DNA from: Typha latifolia
Taxonomy: Eukaryota; Streptophyta; Magnoliopsida; Poales; Typhaceae
Length of the DNA: 64,000 nt
Direction of reading: 5' to 3'
Assembly (NCBI GenBank): GCA_019914945.1
Contig: CM034104.1
Location: forward strand, 2,172,501-2,236,500
Positions 27,101 through 43,656 of the stretch are shown piece after piece (within the stretch, counting starts at the first letter, position 1; every line of letters begins with the position of its first letter). The position numbers and the translations under genes are program-made. Under the pieces are notes generated by a model, which had not been told where the DNA came from, searched no databases, and worked only from the letters and a program-made list of their open reading frames with translations.

Positions 27101-27744
27101 TGGAAAACTATATAAACAAGACATGAAATCTTGCATCAAACACAAAGAATATTTAGTTCATGAATACCCGAGGGAAGAATTATCACCATAAAGGAAAAGC
27201 GAAATAAAGACAATCCAGATATGTCCTGACTCTTGGTCAAGAGCATTTTTCAAGCAGCAAAAGCCTTCTGCATTGCTTCTTAGTTCTAAACATGTCAAAC
27301 TAGTTTAACTTGCCAAACAATAACAATTAATGACGACAACACAACCACCAACAACCTAATCAAGAAATATCATGCTATGTGTTTTACCTTTTCTCCAAAA
27401 TTGAGTAGAAGGTCAAGATAAGCACTGGTTACCTTTGCAGGATAGAACTTGATGTTGAACCATGCTGAAAAATAAAGCCTCTCCTCGAGCCATCCACGGA
27501 CATAGGCTTCTTGTTCCGCTGGCGAACAAAATGTAATCTTGTTTGGATAAACTAGTTCTTGGTCCTTCAAAGAGAGCCAAGGAATCACCAAGGTGACTTC
27601 CCTGTCGCCATTCTTCGCGAGAAAAGCGGCACGAAAAAGAGGATTGACGGCAGTTCCTGTCATCCATGGAAGGCTGGCAGTCGTGAATATTGCAATGTGC
27701 TGCTTCATTGGCATTGCACCATCAGGTATAGTTGAGGAGGTCAT
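24157..27744 (-). CDS. DGD2: Digalactosyldiacylglycerol synthase, DGD2 type
   Basis: Four coding exons: 27744-27433, 27107-26841, 25288-24939, 24673-24157 (481 aa, in frame). The enzyme adds a second galactose from UDP-galactose to monogalactosyldiacylglycerol, making DGDG at the plastid outer envelope. The protein opens with [20 protein letters not shown] and continues [16 protein letters not shown] and [20 protein letters not shown]. The GT-B glycosyltransferase (GT4) C-terminal half has [45 protein letters not shown] and a nucleotide-sugar site [20 protein letters not shown]. The absence of a long N-terminal extension and the 481 aa length fit DGD2 (about 470 aa) rather than DGD1 (about 800 aa). 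The start is the first ATG after a probable 5' UTR intron (27985-27749). DGD2 is induced by phosphate shortage in other plants; that is not tested here. Confidence 0.93.
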
Positions 27745-28300
27745 CAGGCTAAACAAATAATATTAGCAAAACATTCCACAATCCATCTGACAAGCAAAAG
27801 CAAATAAAAGACGATTACAATTGCAGAATCCTCTGATTCTCATAACAAAAAAAAAAAAAAAATTCATTCAACACTAAAAGGAGAAAACTTTTCGTTTGTA
27901 AAATTAATTTCACACCATGTAAAGCCAAGAGCAGTAGAAAAACTAGATCGAAATATTGAAATGAATGCAGAGAAAGAAATCGTACCTTTCATCGAAAGAA
28001 GAACAAGAAGCCACTAATTGATTCGTTAATTGTAGAAGGGAGATGAGGAGAAAGAATAAAGAGGCGACGAAGTTCTTCCTCCTTCCTCGTATTCGTTGTT
28101 ATTATTATTTTGGGTAGAAAAAAGAGATCGTAATTTGTACGCGAGAAGAGGATAGAACCATAGAAAGGTAGGAAAGAAAAGAAAGTAAAGGAAAGGCAAG
28201 CGAAGGAGAACGGAAGACGACGGTCGGGTCGATTGCGGTGACGATACCACTGCGGTTTCTCGCTCGGATATGCGGATCGTAGTATGCGAGATGGATTTGA
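27745..28300 (-). promoter_or_regulatory. DGD2 5' UTR with a predicted intron, and proximal promoter
   Basis: On the minus strand an AAAG/GTACG donor near 27986 and a TTTAG/CCTG acceptor at 27749 would remove a 237-base leader intron ending five bases before the ATG. The exonic part upstream is purine/pyrimidine-skewed like a leader. Confidence 0.45.
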
Positions 28301-30520
28301 CGGCTGATGGAAGGGGAGTAAGCAGTCTCGTACTCCTACTCCCCTTGTGGGTTACCGAGATCGATGTATCGATGCGCAATGGGATTCGTACAAAGTTTGG
28401 TAGAGTTGACAGGCTGGTTAATCTTTGGACAAATCATCGTAAACGCCTCTCCCGCTACGGTCGGATTTGGTACGAGCCGACCGTCCATGTTAATATGTTT
28501 TGATCGATCGATTTTTAATGGATCAATTTTGTTGTTGTTGTTGTTGTTGTTGTTGTTATATTCTTATATCTAAATTGAATTCGATTCCTTCGTATTATTT
28601 TAAGAACTCGTTTGTTAGATATAAATTGGATAACAAGTAAATCATCCTTTTGTATTATACAAGAACATCCAGGTCTCCAAGCATATAAGATAATTGTTTG
28701 GATAATTAAGTTAATATTTTCATTAATTGACGACCCTAACTATCGTACCGAGCTACTGCTCCAAGCCGCTATAATGATGAACCAAAATTTCAAGCCAATA
28801 ATACTCCATGCTAAGACATCACCGAGCTACCTATAAAAAATATGTCATTTTCTAAAAAGAATTGCTTTGGATACCAAATTGATTGAAATGAAATTAATGA
28901 TCATTAATTACAAGGCAGAGGTGATCATCACGCAGGTCAAGATTGTTCACAGTCAACCCACCAATCACTTGGGCTAGGCAGAGTTTGGACCGAGCTAGAA
29001 TATTCTAGCTCGTCACCGCCCATTAGCCAATTAGATATATGGCTTGAGTTAGGTATAATGGGTCTAACATAATATGTTAAATATAAAAAAATATTATATC
29101 TAAGTGGGCTAAGTTTAATGGGCTTATATGAAAATATTTTAGTTATCTTTCAAGAAATATAATTTACGAAATATCCAATGTGAACCAAAAAAATTATAGA
29201 AATATCCACGCATTATAGATCGAGCCATAAATAATAGTAGTGGGTCCGTCGGGCTTTCAGGCCGGGCAAAGACTTAGCCCATACCGCCCACTACCGTCTC
29301 AAGCTTGGGTTGAGCCAGACTTAGCCCGATTAAAATTGAGCGCGTTCGAGCCAAATTTGGGTGTGTCGAACTTAATGATCTCGTATCTAATTCCCTGTTC
29401 CTCATGCTGTCCTCATCTATTATTATAATGCCAACATTCGAGTATGACAATAATCCAAAGTCATATTTTTATTAGTCTCAAATATGAGAAGATGAAAAAC
29501 AATTCGGGGTATTTAAGGCTGCCAGTTGTTGAGTCCTACCACCTCTAAGATCAAAAAATTATAAGCTCAATGCATAGAATGAATAGGTGATATATGCAAC
29601 GTGGACACACGGCAAATTTAACCCGTTATAATTTATTTCTGTAGAAGAATTGATTCAATTGTCCAGCTTATTATTATCAATAAAACTTAAGATCAAACTT
29701 TGGCAATAATAATAATTTCATCTTTCACTAATTTGCAAGACAGACTTACATTCAAAATTTAATGGTATTTTCGTGTCCCTAGCAAGTTATATAAAATTGA
29801 ATCCAGGCCTAGTTTAGTTAGGATATTAGGATAACCTAACTAACTTAATTACTATGTTATTCTCATTTCAGATTATTAATATTTAACCGCTAAAAAGTGA
29901 AAAAAAGAAAATAATCACTTAAAATATTATAAAACAATAATTACACTATTTGGAAATGTGACAACCACCAACTTGGAATTAGTTTATCTTCTTTAATATG
30001 TGACAGAGAATTATGTATGCTTAATTTACACTCTAAAAATACCCAACTGCTTGCAGAATTGAGCATTAATTAAGTAGCACTACCAATTTCGATTGCTCAA
30101 CTGATACGGGTAGATATATATTACTAGTCTATTATCTAACAGATAATAGTTTAAGTTTTTGATCATGTAACCTCAATAAGCATGATGAGTATGTAACATT
30201 AGGATAGTCCAGGTAGCAAAATTGTATTTATCCCTACAGAGAAAAATAATAATAATTAGTCCTTTTACTATTCAAAATGTTCCACAATATATTAATTCTG
30301 TAAGGATTAAGATTGTGATGAATAAAAATGTATAAAATTAAAAAAAAATATTTATTTTGAAATACACTATAGACAACCAGCAAAAAGAACTTAATCGAAA
30401 ATAGTCAAGTGTCATAAATTCTTTAATTTTAGTAGTCATATGTACACCATAAGTCTAGTCAAACTAAAACCACAAAAATGAATAATAATATGATACTTTT
30501 TTTTTTCATTTAAAAAAACA

Positions 30521-30559
<39 letters not shown>

Positions 30560-31626
30560 AAGGCCGCATTGAGTGACGGGTTCTAATTCGCAGCTTCTAG
30601 AAGCGGGACCCGCCGAACTAAATTCGTGTCTCCAATTCCTCGTCACGTTTGGAGGCGCGTAATCGCCGAGTGGTCCGCCCACCCAACCGAAAACTACCTG
30701 CTAACCCCTCCCTCCCTCTCCCTCTCCCTCTCCCTCCCCAGAAATTTGGATATGGCACCCTACCTTTCACCTAAATTTGCAAGTCCTTCTTTTCTTACAA
30801 ATGAGAGGGAAAAGGACAGTTTGCAAATATAAATGTCATTATTTCAAGGTGCAATTTGCAAATATTGAGATATATATATATATTAGTATCTGGACCAGAG
30901 ATTTTCTCAGAATATAGGGTGTTATTTAAGAGTTTCACTTTTGTTTATTGTGGTGACGATTACTTATGGGGGGGGGGACGCAAACACGCCGTTCGCTAAG
31001 CTACCCGTCTTAAAACGCGCTTCTTTAACCTTCCCCTCTCCCAACTAACCCCTCGTCGTTCGCTTTACTCCAAAGCGAAAAAGGAAGGTAGATTTCGTAC
31101 TAGTTATTTACGATTCGATTCGTTTCTCTCGATTGCGGTTTTTTGATCCCCACTCGATTTTTCAGGTCAGAATCTTAATATTTTTTCTCTGATTTCCCCC
31201 CTAATTTTGATGATTCGGTTTGTGTCTGGTGATGATCGAATGAGTAATTAAATCATCTTTGACGACTTTTTCTTCTTTCCTTGTGTTAAATTTCTGGTTT
31301 TGTTTTGATTTTTTGTTACGAAGATGTAAAGATTTGGGAAACGAACAATTGGGTTCAATTATAAGTCTACTGATTGAAGTAATATGCTTGTAAAATGTCT
31401 TTAAATGTGAAAAGTTACCAAACTTTTGAAGTCATAAGGTCTCTTTGTAGTTATCAGGTATATTTGAAATTGGGTTTTTTTTTTTTTTTTTTTTCCTTCT
31501 CCTGATATGTGAATTCATCATGCAATGCGGTTGGGATAATGCTGAACCCTGAAATTTTATCTGGGTATTTAATTCTCATCTGAATATGTTGCAGCTTCTA
31601 TTCCAGTTTCCATTTCGAAATCCATC
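28301..31626. other. Intergenic DNA and HMG-CoA lyase upstream region
   Basis: Divergent promoters of DGD2 and HMGCL are in this interval. It contains (TTG)n at about 28528-28557, a perfect 22-bp palindrome at 28991-29012, repeats of GGGCTTA/TAGCCCA words at 28975-29350, (AT)n at 30522-30556, (CCCTCT)n near 30705-30737 and a G-run near 30968-30977. The T-run at 31474-31493 lies before the acceptor used ahead of the first coding exon. No gene was seen. Confidence 0.45.
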
Positions 31627-34600
31627 ATGTCGAGCTTGGAGGAGCCACTAGGTCTCGAAGACCTGCCGAAATTGTGTATAGATAGGATGCAAAGGTTCAA
31701 TTCTACTTCTTGCAGGCTCAGATTGGATGAAATGGAGATCAGTAGTTGCCTGAAGGAAAGCAGGGACTGCACCTCATCCAGCAATTTCAAGTAAGTTTCG
31801 ATATTTCTAAACTGAAGTTTGCTGCATATGTACACAATGTGAGTTCTCTCCACTATCTTGCATGTTATCAGTAATTCGTGATGTTTGAGACGACATGTCT
31901 ACTATATAGTAACATGCAATGCAAGTGTAAGGGATGAATGTTTCAAATGTAAAATATGGTGTCGTCTAGAATAAGCCCTGTTACGAGACAAGAACCATTT
32001 TAGTAAAGGTTGAACTAAAAACAATTGATAATGGTAACTCAGATGAAACATTATTGAATCAGGACTTGCTGCAGCTTAAAAAGAATTTTTAGCCTCTCAG
32101 GAGGGAAGTCAACTTTGTCAGTGGAATACTTGTCTTAAAGTTCATTTTATAAGTTTTGCTGTTACAATCCTATATCTAGAGAAACTTAGAGACAATCTTA
32201 AAAACGTAATCAGTAAATCCTTCATTTATCTTGTGGATTACCTCATGCAATGTCACAGTTTATACTCGTTATGTTAATTGTTAAAATGCCATTTGATTTC
32301 GTGCTAATTTGACATTACCACATAAATCACGCTCTGTATAATTTTATTTGCAGTGAAGAATATGCATGGAGAAGGCATCAAGGGGATGTGTATCAGACAG
32401 ATTCGTTACTGCTTAAGAACAACTTCAATGGTAGATCACAGATGGTATTTATTAATGTCTCAGATTCCTGGAATTTAAAAGATCATCAATCTGCCACTTC
32501 TCGCAATGAACTGGAACTCAGAGAAATAACGAACAAGGTGAACATGTTATTGAGAACCCTTATCTCTTTGATTTCAAGCTTAATTTGCTATTCATTTCAT
32601 TGTCTTCATGGTTTATGAAGAAACTAGTATATGAAAATCTGATAGATATTCTAGCATGTTATTGAGAACATGTTAGTTTCTAATTCCTTATGGTAATATT
32701 ATCGTTTGTTCATGAGGATCTCCCATGAAATAATTTTATTTATTTATGTATATCTGTCAGATGTAGCAAATTATGTGTTATTCCATGGAATAGTTGTCCA
32801 AAATCTTAGTTCCATCATGACCATGCATATATGCCAAGTTTCTATTGTTCTTACTTCTTGACAACCCTTCTCTTGTTCAAATGGCCATTACTCTGTTTAC
32901 TAAGTCAACTAGCTGGAGTTATTATTCAAAATATTGGAATCTTCTTTGTAATTTTAAGCACTCGGCTTGATTCTCATTTGTGAAGATTAGTTTCTTTGAC
33001 ATCTGATATGCAGTATGCACCCTCTTTTTTTACTATCTTATGAATCCTTAAATCATTTCAATCTCTCTCTACCTCTCTTATGTTGATATCATGCATTATC
33101 ACCATTATTCCTATTCACAGCATCTCACAACTCATTACTTTCATTTGTTTCTTATAGTGTTTAAGATATCTACCGAAGTTTGTGAAGATAGTGGAAGTTG
33201 GACCAAGAGATGGTCTGCAAAATGAAAAGAACACTATACCTACATCTGTAAAGATTGAGCTGATACAGAAGTTGGTGTCTTCTGGATTGTCAGTTATTGA
33301 AGCTACAAGTTTTGTTTCCCCAAAATGGGTACCACAGGTAATCTTCATCTCTTGTCTCACAGGTGTTATGCCAGATGTGTACCTTATTACATTGTTATTC
33401 AGTATCTTTTGTTCTCGCTTTCCATTAACTTTGTCTGTTGCCTGCTTCTGTGCACCGAAGATGCTTGCTTTTGTGATGTTCTAAGTTCAAACCATCAATC
33501 ATATTATTAAGAAAAAAAAAACTATCTGCATAAATTGTACTCCCTTTACTTTGTGCTTAGGTCATACTTTTAGTAATTAGTAAAGGGCAATAACTAGTAA
33601 TATTAGTATATATATTCTCAAATTCAGAGGTTAGTTGGTAAAGCTAATAGCTGATAATATTGTCATAATGTGTAGTCATGGATGATGGAATCACTCAGCA
33701 TGAGAGTTCTAACTTATATCTTCCTATATCAAATGGTAAAACAAAGGATGATCATGCTGCTTGGCACCTCTCATGCTACTAGGTTGGTTGCACTAGCCAG
33801 GAAGGGGTGCCACAGGGACAACCACCCTATACCAAGCAAGACTTGTCAATACATACCCACTCCTCAGTCCCTGGGCAATGACTGTGCCCTTTTCTCTGCC
33901 TCTGTAGAGACTGTATGTCCCTCCTCTCCCTCTCACAATGGCAACAACCTCTGCGTGCATCTCTCTCTCCCGCAATGATGCATCCCTCTCTACCAATAAT
34001 TGTATGGACTACCCTCTTGTCTCCTCTCCCTCTCTTTCTCCCATTATCCGTCCCTTACTGGTGCTAGTGGCCCTGGCACTGTGCCAAAGGCATGATTTGC
34101 CATTTGATCAATAGAGAATATAACGCTAGTAAGAAGTTGGAAACATTCAACTTTGTATAACTATCTATTTCATTCCTCTATTGTAATGGTCTGTTATGCT
34201 GTGTCTAAACTCTGATGTTCATTAGTTATCTTTTATTCCTTTTACCTCTTGAAGAGGTAATTTGCATCAGAAATCACAACGATGGAAGAACTAGGTTTAT
34301 TATGTAATCAAACTTATCCTTCATCCTAAACAGCATAGCTATATGAGATTTTTTGTCAATAATATTTTGAACCTTACGTAATCAAACTTATCCTTCGTCC
34401 TAAACAGCATAGCTAACCCATGTTCTTTTTCAATGTGATCTTCCTTTTGCAGTTAGCAGACGCAAAGGATGTTATAGAAGGGATTCGAAATATAGAGGGT
34501 GTGAGATTTCCTGTTTTAACTCCTAATATTAAAGTAAGTCTCATGGCTTAGATATGAAATAAGCATACAACCTTTCTCTGCACTTATAAGTGGAAAATTG

Positions 34601-36226
34601 AGTTTATGTTAATTCCATCAATAGGGATTTGAGGCAGCAGTTGCAGCTGGTGTAAAAGAAGTTGCCATTTTTGCTTCAGCTTCCGAGTCTTTTTCTATGT
34701 CCAATATCAACTGCAGCATTGAAGATAGCCTTGCCCGTTATCGTATTGTTACTCTCGCTGCAAAAGAGCGTGCAGTACGTGTTCGTGGGTATGTTATGCT
34801 TTAAAATCCCTTAAATGTGTTTCCTGTTAAGATTATTGCTACAAGGAGGAAAATTAATATGGAATTCAGATACTCTTCTATTCCATTGTTGAGGACAAGG
34901 TGAAAAAATAAATGTAGAATAAGGAGAGATAAAATGGTATGTAGAGATAAAAGTAGTACAAGTGTGAAAACTGGTTCTTTGCTTCTATATGAAACAGAAA
35001 TTTTCCTGAGAAGTAAATAGAGGTGTTTGAAAGCTCATTACTGTATCTACCACTATTTTTTATCTTAACTTACCATTTCGTAACCATTATAGGTATGTCT
35101 CATGTGTTGTTGGTTGTCCCGTAGAAGGAGCAGTTCCTCCTTCAAGGGTCGCATATGTAGCAAAAGCTCTTTATGACATGGGTTGCTCTGAGATTTCACT
35201 TGGTGATACGATCGGAGTTGGTACTCCAGGTAAGAGGATGGAAGATTGTAGATGTACTTAGGGTCCTTTGCCCATTGCATATCACGAGATTTTCCACACA
35301 AATCCACTCCGATTCATCTCAAAATCCTATTTAATTTATTCCCCCAATATTCTTAGATTATTTAATCTTAACCAGATTAGCAGTAGTGATTGGATCATAG
35401 CATTCAATCATGCTCATTGAAGAAAATAAAAAATTATGTGGCAACTAGTGATGATCTAATTCTTTCTATTTAGACTTATCTGTTGACTAAAGAGTGTTGT
35501 GGATACTACTTCTTCTTCATTGATACCGTCGTTCTACATCAAAGAAGGCTTAACTAAGCTGCTTGAGATTTCTAGGGCCACAATCTCTAGGCACTAAACT
35601 TAAAAATTTAACTACTGATAGTAATAGCAACCTCAATTCTTATCGTTAGTGAAATTTTAAATATCATTTTAGTTTTCCAATTATCTTTTCAAAAGTAAAA
35701 GAAATTAATTATATGTCCAAACTGTATAGTTTTCTTGATATTTTTCATTTGCCAACATCCATTATAATTTTTCATATTCCTTATCGTTCTCCTTGTGTAC
35801 GCATAGGGACTGTGATGCCAATGCTTGAAGCTGTTATGTCCGTTATTCCTGTAGACAAGCTCGCTGTTCATTTTCATGATACATATGGCCAATCTCTTCC
35901 AAATATTCTTGTATCTCTTCAGGTAAGCATCCTCCTTTTAATCAAATTAACACAATAAAGAGTGGCTATGCATCTGACTTGTATTTTAACAGATGGGTAT
36001 CAGTACCATAGACTCATCGGTTGCTGGCCTTGGGGGTTGTCCGTATGCAAAGGGCGCTTCAGGAAATGTTGCTACCGAGGATGTTGTCTACATGCTCAAT
36101 GGGCTAGGAATTAATACTAATGTGGACCTGAACAAGCTCATGGCTGCTGGTGACTTCATCTGCAAGCATTTGGGCCGTCAATCTGGGTCGAAAGCTGCGA
36201 TAGCTTTGAACAAAGTTAACTACTGA
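31627..36226 (+). CDS. HMGCL: 3-hydroxy-3-methylglutaryl-CoA lyase
   Basis: Eight coding exons: 31627-31790, 32354-32537, 33158-33337, 34453-34533, 34625-34788, 35093-35229, 35807-35922, 35993-36226 (419 aa, in frame). The enzyme splits HMG-CoA into acetyl-CoA and acetoacetate in leucine breakdown, normally in mitochondria. It has a TIM-barrel fold. Visible active-site parts are [12 protein letters not shown] (catalytic Arg and metal-binding Asp), HFHDTYGQ (metal-binding His pair) and [14 protein letters not shown] (catalytic Cys loop). The first two exons encode a poorly conserved, polar N-terminus starting [10 protein letters not shown], similar to what I recall of the Arabidopsis enzyme. 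That N-terminus is not a classic mitochondrial presequence, so targeting is uncertain. An upstream noncoding leader exon is likely, since an acceptor-like TGTTGCAG lies shortly before the ATG. Confidence 0.93.
33751..34096. mobile_element. Possible small inverted-repeat element in HMGCL intron 3
   Basis: The left end ATCATGCTGCTTGGCAC (33751-33767) matches the reverse complement of the right end, ATCATGCCTTTGGCAC (34096-34081), apart from a short mismatch. The 346-base interior is noticeably GC- and CT-richer than the surrounding intron. No target-site duplication was found. No coding capacity. Confidence 0.45.
34304..34415 (+). repeat. Direct duplication, 74-base period, in HMGCL intron 3
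   Basis: A stretch beginning GTAATCAAACTTATCCTTC and ending AACAGCATAGCTA occurs at 34304-34341 and again at 34378-34415 with one substitution. Confidence 0.85.
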
Positions 36227-38636
36227 TGCCTCTAAGATATAATCAAACATGGCAATTGTTGGATCCTCTATAAATTGAGTTATTGAGGGTTATTGAGGTA
36301 AATGGTGCATATATACTCTTGGATGTTTTGTATACACAAAATGACAATGGACTTGGAAGATTAAGGGTCATCTTTCAAGCTTTGAGCAATATAATTATCT
36401 ATACCATCTCTAGTTAATCAAATATAATCCATTTATGTTCAACTACTTATTTTGATTGTTAGAGGAAACCAATATGCTTCAGTCCAGGTTTGCAGCTCTA
36501 TGTATTAAATCTCTATTACCGCACTCATTATACATCATTTTTACAGGATCAGTGCAAGAATAATGCAATAAAAGGATTCTTTTTTAATAAGAAAAGAGCA
36601 GCAAACTGCTTCCAGAATCCAGGTAGTTGCAACCCCGGATTGATCGAAGATAACAAAACCCCTGAGTCTTTGGGGGCATATCCCCAGATAATAAAAATGA
36701 TATCCTTGTGAATTCAAACATTTGGAATTACTCTCTCATTTTATAATGGAGATGGAGAGATCCAAATGTTCTACTTCTTTTTATGTGAATTATGATTTGG
36801 ATATTTAGAGATGCTTATAGTAGTGAGTACAACCTCAACAGTATTGGTCGGATTGGAATCTAACTGACACCTTAGCAGTTATTAAACAAAAAGTCAGATC
36901 ACTGACACAGCTCTCCTCATCCACCTGACTACCACAACTTTTTGGACGTGCTCTAGAACGACCTACGTGACTCCAAAGTCTAATAAACATATAGTTTATA
37001 TACACATCTTCTTCCAATTCCCATAGATACCCATTACCATTTGGCTGCCTCTTCGCACTCTTCTGGTTCAGTTTATCTAAACATCAAGCTTTCGAAAATT
37101 TGAGATTTCTTGACAATTTTTAGTTGGAAATTGCTAGTTTTAGGTTGTGCCTTTGTTCCATTGTGGCTGGTGTTAGTGTAGATGATGTGCTGTTCAACAG
37201 TTCTGACGTAGAGTTTTCTAGATAAAGATGGTGTTGAACTGCAATCGTGGCCAGTTTTGGTTGATAGAGATTGTCGGCAAATTTATTAATGTTGCCCTTG
37301 GTTAGAGGTTTTTCTTCTGGCTGTTATATAGTTAGATGGTAATTGCTAACGGAAATGTGAGTTTTAACAGGAGAAGCGGTTCTACAATTGCTTGTCATAT
37401 GCAGTATATTTCCTCAAGGTGTGAGTTTAACAAGAGTTAGATTCACGACCTGTGTCATATGGTCTCATGGAATGAGTGAAACGTGAGATGGAGCAATTTA
37501 TGATGTGATGCATGATTTTTTTTTGGAATAATAATCTTGAACCTTGATTTAGGATATATATATATATATATATATAATATGTAATAAGAACCAAAGAAGT
37601 AGCTCTTTGTCTTTCTTTTGTTTTGGCTTTTCAACTCAATTATTAGTATTCTGTACCTCTGATTTTAGCAGTAGTTTTAATATTGTAATCCATCATTTAC
37701 TTATTTGTATCACTTGAACTTAAGTAATAGTTTATTTTTCGTGCTCTTTTTTAATCTTAAAATCATTTTTCACAAGGTAATTTTCGTGCCATATCAGATG
37801 GTACTAGTAGCTTGGAAGCTGACTCGATAACTCTTTTCCACCTCCTAACTATGCAACTAATTTAAGACACAAAGGTGGCGTTTAGTTCCTGCATAACTCT
37901 TAAATGAGAATAAGAAATTTATATACAATAGAGGTATCAAGTTTAATTATTATTTATAAATAATACAAAATTAATTCACAAATAATCTTTCTTTACGAAT
38001 CAACCAAATGAATCCAAGGGCTTTGAGGAACTTACATTTAAGAGTGTTTATTCAAGTATTCATTCATCTCTGGTTACTTTGAGATTCTGATCAAGTAAAA
38101 CTTTCGTTTTGAAAGAATCTATACACTGATTTTTGCCGCAATGACAAAGAGGTTTAAGGGTGAAGATTCAATAAGGTTCTGGTAAGAATGGCACTCGCAA
38201 GATTCTTGTCATGCTACCAAGGGTTGGATACTTGGATGTACAGAGATCAACATCTTGCAAGGTTTACTACTGCTTGTAGAGGATCCTTCGAAACTATTGA
38301 TTTACAGTGTGCCTCGCAACAATAAACAAATATTAAAGGTAAACAAAACAAATCTAATTACGAGGCCAACAACTAATTGCTCAAGTTTGACAGAATGGCA
38401 ATGGCAAAATAATCAGTAAACATGATCACAACGCACTTTGAACAAAAACATATAACCAACATATAATTATAAGATCTTCGAGTTCGGACACCACGAATTT
38501 AGACACATTAATAGTTATTCCCACTAAAGGGGATGGAGGATATGAAATATAGTGCCAACAAACATAGTCTCCATAGCAGCTACACCAAACCTTCCAGATT
38601 AACTCTATGACATGAAACAACAAATAAACAACATCC
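36227..38636. other. Intergenic: convergent 3' regions of HMGCL and beta-tubulin
   Basis: AT-rich. Contains (TA)n near 37555-37574. A stretch at about 37875-38010 begins GGCGTTTAGTT and ends AACCAAATG, vaguely like a Tourist-type MITE but not confirmed. No gene was recognised. Confidence 0.4.
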
Positions 38637-42500
<3,864 letters not shown>

Positions 42501-43656
42501 CTTTGCCTGGAAATCGAAACGAAAAGAAGAGACTGACATCAGATCGTAACAAAACTAAGAGATCAAACCAAGAATTTTCCCTACAAAACTTCGTAAGGTT
42601 TCAAAGCCAATCTGCGATCTAAGTAGATCAAAAGAAGTGTTAGTTTACAAATCTGCACATCAATCGAGATCTCGCCCATAAGGCTAAAATCGTAAGAAGC
42701 ACAAAATCGACAGATCCCAGAATATCAGACTGACTAGCATCTTCATGAAAAAGATCGAAACAAATCCGAGAACTTAACTAAATCAGATCGGAGGACCAGC
42801 CACCGCCGACAAAGAATCGCGAGAAAACGATGAAAAATTACGAAATCGAAATCTAAACGTCCAATAGGATCAGATCCGAAAGGATCAAACACGGAGAAGT
42901 ACAAGAAAACGAGAAAAACATCCAAAAATTATAAATAAAAAACAGGTAAAATTACAATAAAATCCAGATCTAAGCGACCTAACGGGATCAGATAGCAATG
43001 CCATACCTACAAGAAATGCGAAATTGGCTTAGAGGAGGGAGATCGGGAGTAGAAATATGGATCTAGAGGGAGTAAGGATAGCGTGTGAAGCCCTAGTTAA
43101 GTGGAGTGAGGCTTATATAGGAGAGGGAGGAGAACACGAGGTTAATCGGACGGCTGAGGTGCTTTCCCTCCATTTCATGACATGGGTTGAAAACCGTCAG
43201 ATCTCTTGATCGGACGGTTTACGAGGGGAGTATTTTTTTGTTTCTTTGAAATGTTTTGGACTCAAATAACGCCCCTGCTCCAGATACCGACACCTGTCAA
43301 TTTGTACAGTAAGTTGCTGTAATGATTGTAATGAAGGATTGGGGCACAGGACACGATAGATATTAGTCTGGCAACCTGGTCTGGTGAGAAATGAGAGCCC
43401 GACCCGCTTACCAGCTTCAAGCCAGGATAGCAATGGACCATGTGGTAACATGCTAATGTGATCCGAACCCGAATCAATTCGGACCTCAGAAATTATAATC
43501 GAGTAGGCTGTAGGTCCGATGACTATCGGATCCGGTTTCGGATCCAAGCTCACCCTTTAAAGTTTTATATAACCACGAAATTTCGTAATTAAGTCATCGC
43601 CTTTCCTTTTTGGCGTCAAACAGAACTAGTAGTGACGGGAGGCGAGAGGAGAAGAG
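42501..43656. promoter_or_regulatory. Divergent upstream region: beta-tubulin (-) and the RPB5-like pseudogene (+)
   Basis: Holds the predicted tubulin leader intron (43006-42507), a leader exon from about 43007 upward, and the short upstream region of the broken RPB5 copy. No individual element was identified. Confidence 0.4.

Noticed and set aside
27745..27756. Extended DGD2 start upstream of 27744
   Set aside because: The upstream codons contain no ATG and lie across a probable leader-intron acceptor. The ATG at 27744 fits known DGD2 N-termini.
36490..36711. Open frame of 73 codons after HMGCL
   Set aside because: Falls in the 3' region of HMGCL. No family resemblance and no start context.
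37870..38010. Possible Tourist-like MITE (GGCGTTTAGTT ... AACCAAATG)
   Set aside because: The inverted ends match too poorly and no TAA/TTA duplication was seen.
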